The notes beneath the pieces are model-generated. The model was not told the origin of the DNA. It was given only the letters and a program-made list of their open reading frames with translations, and ran no database searches. The position numbers were made by a program, and so were the translations under genes. DNA of 64,000 bases from Flavobacterium ajazii (GTDB lineage: Bacteria > Bacteroidota > Bacteroidia > Flavobacteriales > Flavobacteriaceae), in assembly GCF_010614725.1 (NCBI RefSeq), contig NZ_JAAEHL010000004.1, positions 310,001-374,000 of the forward strand. Direction: 5' to 3'. Of the stretch, positions 8,171-16,392 are shown piece by piece (position 1 is the first letter of the stretch; each line of letters begins with the position of its first letter).

Positions 8171-9292
8171 TTATTTTTTCTCACCTTCTCCTTCATTAAT
8201 CAATCCCTGATTCCAGATTTTTATTTTATCAGAAGACTTAACACCGCTTTTAACCTGAACATAAATTCCGTCACTAACCCCCAAAACCACGTCCCTTCTT
8301 TGAAACTTTTGAGGAGTTATTTCGATTTCAACATAAGGTTTTTGAGTTTTTTTATCAAACTGAACCAATGACTCTTTGATTGCCAAAACTTTGTCTGCTT
8401 TCTCTAAAATTATAGAAGCATTTGCACTTAAACCTGCTCTTATAAATGTAGCATCTCTATTTTCTAAAGAAGCTTTAATCTCAAACTGAATAGCACCATT
8501 TTCAGTTACTCCTTTTGGGGCAATATAGGTTAAAACAGCCGTAAATTTTTTGTTTTCAATTGCTCCAACTGTAATCTCAATAGGCATTTTTTCTTTTATT
8601 TTGCCTACTTCTGATTCATCGATTTTCCCTACAAAAATCATTCTTCCAACATCTGCAACGCTTGCTATTGTTGTTCCTTCATTAAAATTATTACTTTCAA
8701 TTACCTGATTTCCAACTTTTACAGGCACGTCTAAAACCATTCCGTTTACAGTAGAACGAATAAGCGTATTTGCATAGTTTCCTAATGATGATGTTGTTCC
8801 TGTTTTTACGATATCAAGACTTTGTTTTGCAGACAGATAATTTTGTTTTGCCTGTTTGTAAGCTAATTGAGCTGCATCAAAATCATTAGCAGAAATTACA
8901 TCTTTTTCAAATAATGTTTTTTGCCTCTGATAGATTTTTTCCTGGTTATCTAAAGCAATTTTAGCAGTCTGTACCTGATTTTGGGTACTGCTTACATTAG
9001 ACACATTCGCAACGACTTTGATTTTCGCAATCATATCACCAGCTTTTATTTTTTCACCGGCTTTAATATATACCTGCTCAATAATACCTGAGATATTTGG
9101 CTTGATTAGAACCTCTTCATCCGGCTGGATATTACCTGTCGCAATCGTATTCTTTACAATCGTTTTAATTTCAGCTTTTTCTGTTTTAAAAACAACTGGC
9201 GACTCCTGATTTTTAGCATACAGATAGTAAAGTGCGCCAAAGAAAACTATAGCAATAAAGATTAAAATGGTTACGGTTACTCCTTTTTTCAT
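8171..9292 (-). CDS. Efflux periplasmic adaptor (HlyD/MacA-like), first copy
   Basis: A 373-residue membrane-fusion protein with an N-terminal anchor (about residues 6-24), a lipoyl half (IATGNIQPDEEVLIKPNISGIIEQV), a helical hairpin (about 100-160), the second lipoyl half (IRSTVNGMVLDVPVKVGNQV), a beta-barrel and a C-terminal domain. It starts 39 bases after the permease gene and precedes tolC, the usual MacA position. Compared with the second adaptor it lacks the C-terminal Lys-rich insert. The substrate of the pump cannot be read from sequence: macrolides, peptides, lipids and signalling molecules are all known for relatives. Confidence 0.9.
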   Translation of the reverse strand: MKKGVTVTILIFIAIVFFGALYYLYAKNQESPVVFKTEKAEIKTIVKNTIATGNIQPDEEVLIKPNISGIIEQVYIKAGEKIKAGDMIAKIKVVANVSNVSSTQNQVQTAKIALDNQEKIYQRQKTLFEKDVISANDFDAAQLAYKQAKQNYLSAKQSLDIVKTGTTSSLGNYANTLIRSTVNGMVLDVPVKVGNQVIESNNFNEGTTIASVADVGRMIFVGKIDESEVGKIKEKMPIEITVGAIENKKFTAVLTYIAPKGVTENGAIQFEIKASLENRDATFIRAGLSANASIILEKADKVLAIKESLVQFDKKTQKPYVEIEITPQKFQRRDVVLGVSDGIYVQVKSGVKSSDKIKIWNQGLINEGEGEKK

Positions 9293-9331
9293 TTTGTTTG
9301 TTATTAATTCGATTATATTTTGATTGATAAT

Positions 9332-10597
9332 TTATTCTGTTCTCAAAGCATCTACAGGTTTTACATTGATTGCTGTTTGTGCCGGTATAAATCCTGCCAA
9401 TAATCCTGAACCAATGAGAATTAATAAAGCAACAAATACGACCCTTAAATCTACACTTGGATTTGCAAACATGGTATTACTATTTGGAGGCATTGAATCT
9501 AAAAACATGTTTAAAAGCGCAATAAGACCTGTCGCTACAGCAATTCCTAACATTCCTGAAATGATTGTTAAAAATATAGATTCTGATAAAATCTGTCCTC
9601 TGATAGCTCCGGGAGTAGCTCCTAAAGCTCTGCGAATTCCTATTTCTTTAGTACGCTCTTTAACCACAATGAGCATGATATTTGATATCCCAATTACACC
9701 GGAAATCAGAACCAAAGTTCCTACAAAATACGCAATGATTTTTAAAATATTAAACAGACTTTGCACTTTATTATACTGTTCGTATAAATCAAAGTTCCCT
9801 ACTGCACGATCGTCTTTTGGATTTACCGAGTGAAGCGCTTTTATTTTTTCTAAAATCTTTGGTTTTAAATCTGTAATAGATGTTCCGTCTTTTGCTGTAA
9901 GTGCCATCCATCCTACTTTATCTCCGTAATTAAAAGCCTGCTGAAAAGTGGTAAAAGGAATAAAAATATTTTTTTGCTCCTGTTCCGCATTACCCCCTTG
10001 CTGTTTTGATTTATAAACCCCAACAACCATAAAATTAATTCCGTTGATTTTCACATAAGTCCCAACAGCCTCTTCTTCTTTTCCATAAAGTTCTGCAATA
10101 ACGCCTTTACCTATTACAGCTACTTTTCTTCTTTCGAGAATATCCTGCTGATTTACAAAACGACCTTTTATGATATCCATTGGCTGTTGCTTAATCAGTT
10201 CAGGATAATCTCCATAAATCGTAAATGCTGAAGTTTTTGTACCACGGACAACATTATTTGTTCCGTTAAAATCTCCTAACTGATTCCTTGGTGAAACATA
10301 TAATAAATCCGGAAAAGCCTCTCTTAAAGAAGCAACATCACTATTTCTAAAATCATAGCGACGCACTTTTGGAAGACCTTTATAGGCTTTTGATGTTGTT
10401 TGACTCCACATAAACATGGTATTTGTCGCTATTCCGTCAAACCCTTTTTTCACACCATTTTCAAGTCCGTTTCCTGCTGCAAGTAATATTACCAAAATAA
10501 ATATTCCCCAAAATACCCCAAATGCAGTTAGAACTGTTCTGAAAACATTAGCTGTTAAAGCCTGCAAAATCTCATCCCAATTATCTTTACTAAACAT
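9332..10597 (-). CDS. MacB-type ABC transporter permease, second copy
   Basis: A 421-residue permease. The first transmembrane segment (VFRTVLTAFGVFWGIFILVILLAAGNG) is followed by a periplasmic MacB_PCD domain of about 240 residues. Three C-terminal transmembrane segments of the FtsX type contain the ERTKEIGIRRALGATPGAI loop that contacts the ATPase. MacB-type proteins do not drag substrate through the membrane; they drive periplasmic substrate into TolC by mechanotransmission. It follows the other permease by 2 bases, and the two may form a heterodimer. It ends with the usual short tail (PVDALRTE). Confidence 0.92.
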   Translation of the reverse strand: MFSKDNWDEILQALTANVFRTVLTAFGVFWGIFILVILLAAGNGLENGVKKGFDGIATNTMFMWSQTTSKAYKGLPKVRRYDFRNSDVASLREAFPDLLYVSPRNQLGDFNGTNNVVRGTKTSAFTIYGDYPELIKQQPMDIIKGRFVNQQDILERRKVAVIGKGVIAELYGKEEEAVGTYVKINGINFMVVGVYKSKQQGGNAEQEQKNIFIPFTTFQQAFNYGDKVGWMALTAKDGTSITDLKPKILEKIKALHSVNPKDDRAVGNFDLYEQYNKVQSLFNILKIIAYFVGTLVLISGVIGISNIMLIVVKERTKEIGIRRALGATPGAIRGQILSESIFLTIISGMLGIAVATGLIALLNMFLDSMPPNSNTMFANPSVDLRVVFVALLILIGSGLLAGFIPAQTAINVKPVDALRTE

Positions 10598-10599
10598 AA

Positions 10600-11844
10600 T
10601 TATTCGTCTCTAAGTGCTACAATAGGTTTTATTTTGGCAGCTCTGTATGCCGGAAAAAAACCAGCCATTGCACCTGCAAATACAAGTAAAACAAGTGTTG
10701 TTAAGGCCACACTTAAATCTACTTCGGGATTTCTGAAATATTCGCTTTGAACCATTGGTCCAACAAATTCTAACAATAAAAGGCTTGCCAATAAACCCAC
10801 AAAACCTGCAATCGTGGTTATAAAAATAGATTCATGAAGAATCATAGAAATAATAGAAAACGGTGATGCTCCCAATGCTTTTCTAATTCCAATTTCTTTC
10901 GTTCTTTCTTTTACAACGATGAGCATAATATTACTTACCCCAACAACTCCTGCGATAATAGTACAAATACCAACCCACCAAAAAAATAGTCTGATAAAAA
11001 GATTCAAATCATAAAATTGTTTTGCTTCTTCCACAGAATTATAAACTCCTATGGCACTTTCATCATTAGGAGCAATGATATTTTTGCTTTTCAACAGCTT
11101 CTTTATATCGTCTGTAAATTTTTTAGATTGTGCTAAAGCTTCTTCATAATTATCTTTTTTATTCAGGACAAACTGCATTCCTGTTATTTTATCACCAGCT
11201 CCATAAGCACGCTGATTGGTTGACATTGGCATATAAACTCTGGATTCTTCACGTTCTCCTGAAGGATCTGTAAAAACTCCAATTACCTTAAAATTTATAG
11301 CATTAACTAAAATCTCTTTCCCTATCGGATCTTCCTCTTTAAATAAATCCTGTTTAACTTTCATACCAATAGCAGCAACCTTTTCATTATTTTTTACATC
11401 ATTACTATTGATAAAACGGCCATTGACAATAGTGGCATTTTCAAGATACAAATAATCAGGACTTACTCCTCTAAACTGATAATTGCCGGATTCTTTTCCA
11501 TAACTTATTATTCCTCCCCAAGTATTTCGAACAGATGTCTTTTTATCAATCTCGTTATCAAATTTTTTTGTAGAAATTTCATAATCACTGTTTCTTAACT
11601 GAATTTCTCTTCCCGGATTTAAACCTTTATATTCCTTTGTTGTTTTTTCAGACCAGACTTCAATAATTCCTTTGGCATCATTCTCGAATTGCTTTTCAAT
11701 TCCGTTTTGAAGTCCTTTACCAGCTCCCAGTAAAATCACTAAAATAAAAATCCCGGAAGCAACAGAAAGTCCAGTAAGAAATGTTCTTAACTTATTTTTC
11801 GAAATTGCTTCAAATATTTCCTGCCAACGCTCAATATTAAACAT
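10600..11844 (-). CDS. MacB-type ABC transporter permease, first copy
   Basis: A 414-residue permease with the same plan as its neighbour: one N-terminal membrane segment (LRTFLTGLSVASGIFILVILLGAGKG), a periplasmic core domain, then three membrane segments with the ERTKEIGIRKALGASPFSI coupling loop. Sequence is clearly related to, but well diverged from, the downstream permease, so the pair is an old duplication. Its start overlaps the end of the ATPase gene by 8 bases, which points to translational coupling. It probably pairs with the second permease around one ATPase dimer. Confidence 0.92.
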   Translation of the reverse strand: MFNIERWQEIFEAISKNKLRTFLTGLSVASGIFILVILLGAGKGLQNGIEKQFENDAKGIIEVWSEKTTKEYKGLNPGREIQLRNSDYEISTKKFDNEIDKKTSVRNTWGGIISYGKESGNYQFRGVSPDYLYLENATIVNGRFINSNDVKNNEKVAAIGMKVKQDLFKEEDPIGKEILVNAINFKVIGVFTDPSGEREESRVYMPMSTNQRAYGAGDKITGMQFVLNKKDNYEEALAQSKKFTDDIKKLLKSKNIIAPNDESAIGVYNSVEEAKQFYDLNLFIRLFFWWVGICTIIAGVVGVSNIMLIVVKERTKEIGIRKALGASPFSIISMILHESIFITTIAGFVGLLASLLLLEFVGPMVQSEYFRNPEVDLSVALTTLVLLVFAGAMAGFFPAYRAAKIKPIVALRDE

Positions 11845-12538
11845 ACGCTGAAGCTCTAACTTGTTCTATTTTTTTATCATCAATGATCAATCCGTCTTTC
11901 AGGACTACATTTCTTTTGCACATTGCAGCAATATCAGGTTCGTGGGTAACAATCAAAATAGTTTTCCCTTCATCATTAATTCCCTGAATAAGTTCCATAA
12001 CTTCATACGAAGTTTTTGTATCTAAAGCTCCTGTTGGCTCGTCTGCCAGTAAAACTTTTGGATTAGATGCTAAAGCCCTTGCAATGGCAACACGCTGTTT
12101 TTGCCCTCCTGAAAGCTCATTTGGCAAGTGATGCGAATGCGATCCAAGGCCTACTTTCTCAAGATATTTCATAGCAATATCGTAACGTTCTTTTCTTTTA
12201 ACACCTTGATAATACAAAGGCATTGCAACATTATCCAACGCCGTTTTATAATTTATTAAATTGAAAGACTGAAAAACAAATCCCAAAAATTTATTTCGAT
12301 ATCTTGAAGCAATTGTTTCGTTAAGTTTTTTAATCGGAGTTTTATCCAGGATATAACTACCTGAATCTGCTTCGTCCAGAATTCCTAAAATATTAAGAAG
12401 TGTTGATTTTCCGGAACCAGAAGATCCCATTATGGCAACCAGCTCACCTTCTTCTATATTAAAATTTATTCCTTTTAATACATGTAATTCTGAACTTCCC
12501 ATTTTATAAGACTTATGCAAATCTCTGATTTCAATCAT
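11837..12538 (-). CDS. ABC transporter ATP-binding protein (MacB/LolD type)
   Basis: A 233-residue ATPase with Walker A GSSGSGKST (38-46), Q-loop Gln90, signature LSGGQ (142-146), Walker B VLLADE (162-167), D-loop ALD and H-loop His in VTHEP. In E. coli MacB this domain is fused to the permease; here it is free, as in LolD or many Bacteroidota systems. It is the first gene of the leftward efflux operon (ATPase, two permeases, adaptor, TolC, adaptor) and overlaps the next gene by 8 bases. It powers the permeases from the cytoplasmic face. Confidence 0.95.
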   Translation of the reverse strand: MIEIRDLHKSYKMGSSELHVLKGINFNIEEGELVAIMGSSGSGKSTLLNILGILDEADSGSYILDKTPIKKLNETIASRYRNKFLGFVFQSFNLINYKTALDNVAMPLYYQGVKRKERYDIAMKYLEKVGLGSHSHHLPNELSGGQKQRVAIARALASNPKVLLADEPTGALDTKTSYEVMELIQGINDEGKTILIVTHEPDIAAMCKRNVVLKDGLIIDDKKIEQVRASAYV

Positions 12539-12648
12539 AATACCGCTGAATTTTAAGACAATAATAACATTTTAATTACGCATTTTATGGTAATAAAAAG
12601 TTAATAAATTTTATCTGACTTTTAGAATAAGACTACATTCTTAACTAA

Positions 12649-12678
12649 TTGTTACACTTTTATCAAAGAATATATTTG
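12649..12678 (+). promoter_or_regulatory. Putative promoter of the DUF4403 gene
   Basis: TTG (12649-12651), 19 bases, then TATATTTG (12671-12678): a full match to the Bacteroidota -33/-7 pattern. The predicted transcript start would be about 30 bases before the ATG at 12714. Confidence 0.6.
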
Positions 12679-12713
12679 TTTTCTTACTTTTGCCTCACCA
12701 AAAAACCTACAAG

Positions 12714-14120
12714 ATGAAACTTTTTTCCTTTTCAGTTCTTTTTATAACTTTAACATTATTGATCGGCTGTTCTACTTCTCAAAAACTGGCCACATTAAAA
12801 CCTGAACCAGACGATGCAAGTCCGTTAATTTATGATAGCAATCTGTCTTTTATTAATTTACCCATCACAGTAAAATTAAAAGATATTGAAAATCAAACCA
12901 ACACTCTTTTAAACGGATTGATTTACGAAGATAATAATATTGAGGATGACGACATCGAAATAAAAATCTGGAAACAGGCTCCAATCAAAATTCAAAACGA
13001 TCCGGCAAATGCAGATAAAAAGATAAAAACCATCTTACCTTTAAAAGCAAACATCAGATACAGAATTGGCACAAAAAAGTTAGGAGTCGAACTTTTCGAC
13101 ACACGTGAATTCAATTTGAATGGTGTAATTACATTATCCAGTGAAGTTACTTTAACCAACTGGAAACTCAACACAAAAACAGAATTCAAATCTCTTGACT
13201 GGAACGAAAGTCCAACAATGACCGTTTTTGGTAAAAACATGCCCATCACTTATTTAGTAAATCCTGCGATTTCTATTTTCAAATCAAAAATTGAAAAAAG
13301 CATCGATGAAGCAATTGAAAAATCAATGGATTTTAAACCAAATATCTTAACGGCTTTAGAAAAAATCTGCACGCCTTTGAAAATGAATGAAACTTATGAA
13401 AGCTGGCTGCGAATTGTTCCTGTAGAAGTATATTCGACTAATGCAAAACTCAAAAACGATTTGTTTTTACTGAATATGGGAATGAAATGTAATATGGAAA
13501 CTTTGATCGGTAAACAACCTGAATCTAAGTTTAATGCTTCTAAAATTATTTTGAAACCAATAGCTAAAATTCCAAATCAAATTACGACTAACATTGCTGC
13601 AATATCAAGTTATGTTGATGCTTCAAAAATTATGACTAAAAATTTTGCAGGTCAGGAGTTTGGATCCGGAAGCAAGAAAGTTACCGTAAAAAATGTTGAG
13701 ATTTGGCATAAAGACGGAAAAATGGTGATTGCCCTTGATGTTTTAGGATCTGTAAACGGAACCATTTATTTAAACGGATTTCCTCAATATAACCCACAGA
13801 CCAAAGAAATTTATTTCGACAAACTGGATTATGTTTTAGATACAAAAAGCAAATTAATGCGAACCGCAAACTGGCTGGCTCAAGGCTATATCCTGAAAAA
13901 ATTAGAAGAAAACTGCCGATATTCCATACAACCTAATTTAGAAGAAGGCAAAAAAAATATAGCCGCTTATCTTAAAAACTACTCCCCTATGCCAGGAGTA
14001 TTTATTAATGGAAAAATGGAAGACATACAGTTTGATAAAATACAATTAACCAATCAGGCTATTATTGCATTTATCAAAATAAACGGAACTGTAAATGTTT
14101 CTGTTGATGGATTAAAATAA
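12714..14120 (+). CDS. DUF4403-family lipoprotein
   Basis: A 468-residue protein. The ATG at 12714 begins a lipoprotein signal (MKLFSFSVLFITLTLLIGC) with Cys in the lipobox position; an earlier in-frame TTG lies inside the promoter region and is rejected. The body matches my recollection of DUF4403 proteins: an N-terminal part opening with SPLIYDSNLSFINLPITVKL, mixed beta-rich domains, and a repeat of the same fold in the C-terminal half (SRLxAYLKNYSPMPGVFINGKMEDI-like region). DUF4403 resembles lipid-binding tubular folds, but no function is established that I can name. It is monocistronic and divergent from the efflux operon, sharing a terminator with the convergent oxidase-assembly genes. 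Confidence 0.82.
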   Translation: MKLFSFSVLFITLTLLIGCSTSQKLATLKPEPDDASPLIYDSNLSFINLPITVKLKDIENQTNTLLNGLIYEDNNIEDDDIEIKIWKQAPIKIQNDPANADKKIKTILPLKANIRYRIGTKKLGVELFDTREFNLNGVITLSSEVTLTNWKLNTKTEFKSLDWNESPTMTVFGKNMPITYLVNPAISIFKSKIEKSIDEAIEKSMDFKPNILTALEKICTPLKMNETYESWLRIVPVEVYSTNAKLKNDLFLLNMGMKCNMETLIGKQPESKFNASKIILKPIAKIPNQITTNIAAISSYVDASKIMTKNFAGQEFGSGSKKVTVKNVEIWHKDGKMVIALDVLGSVNGTIYLNGFPQYNPQTKEIYFDKLDYVLDTKSKLMRTANWLAQGYILKKLEENCRYSIQPNLEEGKKNIAAYLKNYSPMPGVFINGKMEDIQFDKIQLTNQAIIAFIKINGTVNVSVDGLK

Positions 14121-14154
14121 AAAAAAAGACCGAAATTTATTCGGTCTTTTTGCT
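14120..14154. terminator. Bidirectional terminator
   Basis: A 12-bp stem, AAAAAGACCGAA (14123-14134) with TTCGGTCTTTTT (14140-14151), separates convergent genes and ends in T runs on both strands. The stop codon of the leftward CxxC gene (14137-14139) sits in the loop. Confidence 0.85.
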
Positions 14155-14436
14155 TTTTGACTGGTACATCTTATATATTAAAACTCCAATTATAGCCACA
14201 AGCAAATACGGAATTACCATTAAATAAACAATTCCATCATTGACAGCTTCTGCTTTTTTTATGTTTGATTCTCCTGAAAGAGCAGCACGACACATCGCAC
14301 ACTGAGCGTTTGTATTGAGAGAAAAGAATATAGAGAAAAGAATATAGAAATATCTCGTTGAGAACAAACACTCTCCTAGGCTTCTATTTTCTAATCTATT
14401 CTCTTTATTCTTTATTCTATTTTCTATTTTACACAT
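14137..14436 (-). CDS. Small CxxC membrane protein of the oxidase assembly cluster
   Basis: A 99-residue protein. After a hydrophobic signal-like segment comes an Ala-Gln site, then CAMCRAAL with a CxxC motif, a short polar stretch and one transmembrane helix (VYLMVIPYLLVAIIGVLIYKMY). The mature part would thus be a membrane-anchored periplasmic CxxC protein, a plausible copper or thiol site. I recall similar short proteins beside SCO1 in other flavobacteria but know no assigned function. The ATG at 14436 overlaps the DUF420 stop by 8 bases. The first 22 codons are odd: a purine-rich, repeat-like tract precedes the signal core, and a TTG at codon 24 would give a normal signal peptide. Confidence 0.72.
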   Translation of the reverse strand: MCKIENRIKNKENRLENRSLGECLFSTRYFYILFSIFFSLNTNAQCAMCRAALSGESNIKKAEAVNDGIVYLMVIPYLLVAIIGVLIYKMYQSKSKKTE

Positions 14437-14968
14437 AATAAGGAGAAATCATTAAATAAACCACAACACCTGTTACGGCAACATATAACCAAAGCGGAAA
14501 TGTAATTTTAGCAATCTTTCTATGCTTGTCAAATCGTTTTGCTAAAGCCCTAACATAAGTAATTAAAACCAAAGGAATAATAGCAATTGACAATAGTATG
14601 TGAGTAATCAAAATAAAGAAATAGATTAACTTAACAACTCCTTCTCCTCCAAATTTTGTTGAATCAGCTGTCATATGATACGCCACATACATTACTAAAA
14701 ATGCCACTGACAATGCAATCGCAGTCGTCATTAAACGTTCATGCGCTTTCTGATTTCCTTTTTTAATTGCAATAACTGCCAAAACTAAAACTACAGCTGT
14801 AATACCATTTATCGTTGCATATATTGGAGGCAGAAACGAAAGCGGTTCTACATTATATCCAAAATCTTTAAGCTTTACACCAAACAAAATAGCGACTACA
14901 ACCGGAATTACAATTGAAACAGCAATAATAAATTTATTGTATTTTTTTTCTAATGAATGATCTTCCAT
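14429..14968 (-). CDS. DUF420-family membrane protein
   Basis: A 179-residue protein with five hydrophobic segments. Conserved His occur in membrane segments (YVAYHM, ITHILLS) and in HERLM, as in the DUF420 family (B. subtilis CtaM/YozB neighbourhood). CtaM is needed for activity of a caa3/aa3-type oxidase in Firmicutes, so a role in heme-copper oxidase maturation is reasonable. It starts 4 bases after the SCO1 gene and overlaps the CxxC gene, placing it in an oxidase-assembly operon. Family assignment is good; the biochemical role is inferred. Confidence 0.85.
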   Translation of the reverse strand: MEDHSLEKKYNKFIIAVSIVIPVVVAILFGVKLKDFGYNVEPLSFLPPIYATINGITAVVLVLAVIAIKKGNQKAHERLMTTAIALSVAFLVMYVAYHMTADSTKFGGEGVVKLIYFFILITHILLSIAIIPLVLITYVRALAKRFDKHRKIAKITFPLWLYVAVTGVVVYLMISPYYV

Positions 14969-14972
14969 TTTT

Positions 14973-15662
14973 TTATTCTTCTAATAATATTTTAATATCC
15001 TGCTGAATATCCCTTACTCCTTTTTTTTCCAGTCCGTCATAATATAAAATCGGATTTCCGAATTCATCTTTTCTACAACGAATGTTTCCTTCTTTATCAA
15101 TTAACGCAAATAATCCTGAATGCTCAAAACCACCGTTTACTTTTGCATTTTCTCCGGCATAAAGATTAAACCCTTTATTTGATAAATCCATAATAGTTGC
15201 TTTATCACCAGTTAAAAAATTCCAGTTTGATGATTTAACGCCTAATAATTTTCTATGATCTTTTAAAACTTGCGGTGTATCATGGACAGGATCAATTGTA
15301 ATTGAAGCAATTCCGAAATTTGGATTTCCAAAAAATGTCTTTTCAATTTCCAGCATACTCATGTTCATCTTTGGACAAATTGAAGGACAGGTAGTAAAGA
15401 AAAATTCCAAAACATAAACTTTACCTTTGTATGTTTCATTTGAAATCTTAACATTATCCTGATTGGTTAACTCAAATTTAGGAGCTTTTCCAATCGTTAG
15501 TAACTTTTCATCTGCATTAGAAGTTTTTGCACCTACGTTGTCTAAACGATTCCCTTTTACAACATCTCCATTTTTGATTCTGTCAACAATTTTAGGCACA
15601 GCATAAATTCCGAAGATTAAAATAATAAACGAAATTCCGATATATGATTTGTTTTTAAACAT
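14973..15662 (-). CDS. SCO1/SenC-family copper chaperone
   Basis: A 229-residue membrane-anchored thioredoxin-fold protein. One N-terminal transmembrane segment is followed by the SCO domain (about 55-225). The copper-binding CxxxC is in FFFTTCPSICPKMN, and the distal conserved His is in GGFEHSGLFALI. SCO proteins deliver copper to the CuA site of cytochrome oxidase subunit II or reduce its Cys pair; the likely client is CoxB coded at 39518-40708. It follows the SCO-like protein by 10 bases and precedes the DUF420 gene by 4. Confidence 0.93.
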   Translation of the reverse strand: MFKNKSYIGISFIILIFGIYAVPKIVDRIKNGDVVKGNRLDNVGAKTSNADEKLLTIGKAPKFELTNQDNVKISNETYKGKVYVLEFFFTTCPSICPKMNMSMLEIEKTFFGNPNFGIASITIDPVHDTPQVLKDHRKLLGVKSSNWNFLTGDKATIMDLSNKGFNLYAGENAKVNGGFEHSGLFALIDKEGNIRCRKDEFGNPILYYDGLEKKGVRDIQQDIKILLEE

Positions 15663-15672
15663 TTCAGTTTAT

Positions 15673-16314
15673 TTAAAGTTGTTTAGTGGCATTATGATTC
15701 TTTTTAAGAGCTGCGCGGTATTCATACAAAATAATTTTAAAATCATCCAGCATCTCATTACTCAATTCAGACGGATGAAACGTATTATAACCTTCTTTGT
15801 ACTCTTTACCGTCTTTTCTTCCTCTTAAATTTCTTTCTTTATCAACGATAAAAACATTTGAAGTCCCTAAGTTTTTATCTAACTTCCCTTTTAAATGCAA
15901 TTGATCATAAAAATTCTGAATTTCTTCATTCGAAGCAAAAACAAAATTCCAATTTTTCACATCTGTAAAAGGAGATAAAGCATCTACAATTTTCTGAGCT
16001 TCTTTTTCGGTTCCAAACGGGCATAAAACTACAAACTGAAGATCTTCGAAACCATTATAACGTTTGTAAATTTTTTCGTTTAAATTAAAATAATTCCCCC
16101 TGTTATTTAAAATATCAGAACCTGCAAAACCAAGAACGGTTATCTTTTTATCCAGTAAAACTTTTTTACCGCTTAAAGATTCCCAATTTCCAAAGTCACT
16201 AATTTTTGGTGTAATTACGGGCAATGTTGTAAAACTATTTACGCCGGAAGCAAAAAACAAATAGGCTACAATTGGCAAAACAAAAAGTACAAAAAGAACT
16301 ATATTTTTTTTCAT
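15673..16314 (-). CDS. SCO-like protein without the CxxxC copper site
   Basis: A 213-residue protein with an N-terminal membrane anchor (about residues 5-22) and a thioredoxin-like body. The C-terminal stretch VFIVDKERNLRGRKDGKEY closely parallels the LIDKEGNIRCRKDEFG stretch of the SCO1 protein coded next to it, and the order of strands looks the same. There is a single Cys (VVLCPFG) and no CxxxC, so it cannot bind copper as SCO does. It may be a degenerate SCO paralogue that acts as a partner or scaffold. It is first in the leftward operon with SCO1, DUF420 and the CxxC gene, behind its own -7 element. Confidence 0.7.
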   Translation of the reverse strand: MKKNIVLFVLFVLPIVAYLFFASGVNSFTTLPVITPKISDFGNWESLSGKKVLLDKKITVLGFAGSDILNNRGNYFNLNEKIYKRYNGFEDLQFVVLCPFGTEKEAQKIVDALSPFTDVKNWNFVFASNEEIQNFYDQLHLKGKLDKNLGTSNVFIVDKERNLRGRKDGKEYKEGYNTFHPSELSNEMLDDFKIILYEYRAALKKNHNATKQL

Positions 16315-16337
16315 TGTAAGTGCGGAAATTATTGAGG

Positions 16338-16372
16338 TACAAAAATAAAAAAAGCTCCGTTAAACGGAGCTT
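16338..16372 (-). terminator. Terminator of the cyoE-cox4 operon
   Basis: Stem AAGCTCCG (16352-16359) with CGGAGCTT (16365-16372). On the minus strand it runs into a T-rich tract (complement of 16340-16351). The tract itself contains a -7 element for the next gene. Confidence 0.8.
16340..16347 (-). promoter_or_regulatory. Putative -7 element overlapping a terminator tail
   Basis: On the minus strand TATTTTTG fits TAnnTTTG and lies 25 bases before the SCO-like start at 16314, while forming part of the U tract of the preceding terminator. No -33 element is evident because that position falls in the terminator stem. Confidence 0.45.
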
Positions 16373-16392
16373 CTTTTCGAATTAATATCATG

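Noticed and set aside
9324-9833. 169-codon frame on the plus strand
   Set aside because: It lies antisense to the MacB-type permease, which has clear family motifs; this frame has no recognisable domain.
12671-12692. TACTTTTG at 12685-12692 as the -7 element of the DUF4403 gene
   Set aside because: TATATTTG at 12671-12678 has a TTG at the proper 19-base distance, whereas TACTTTTG has none.
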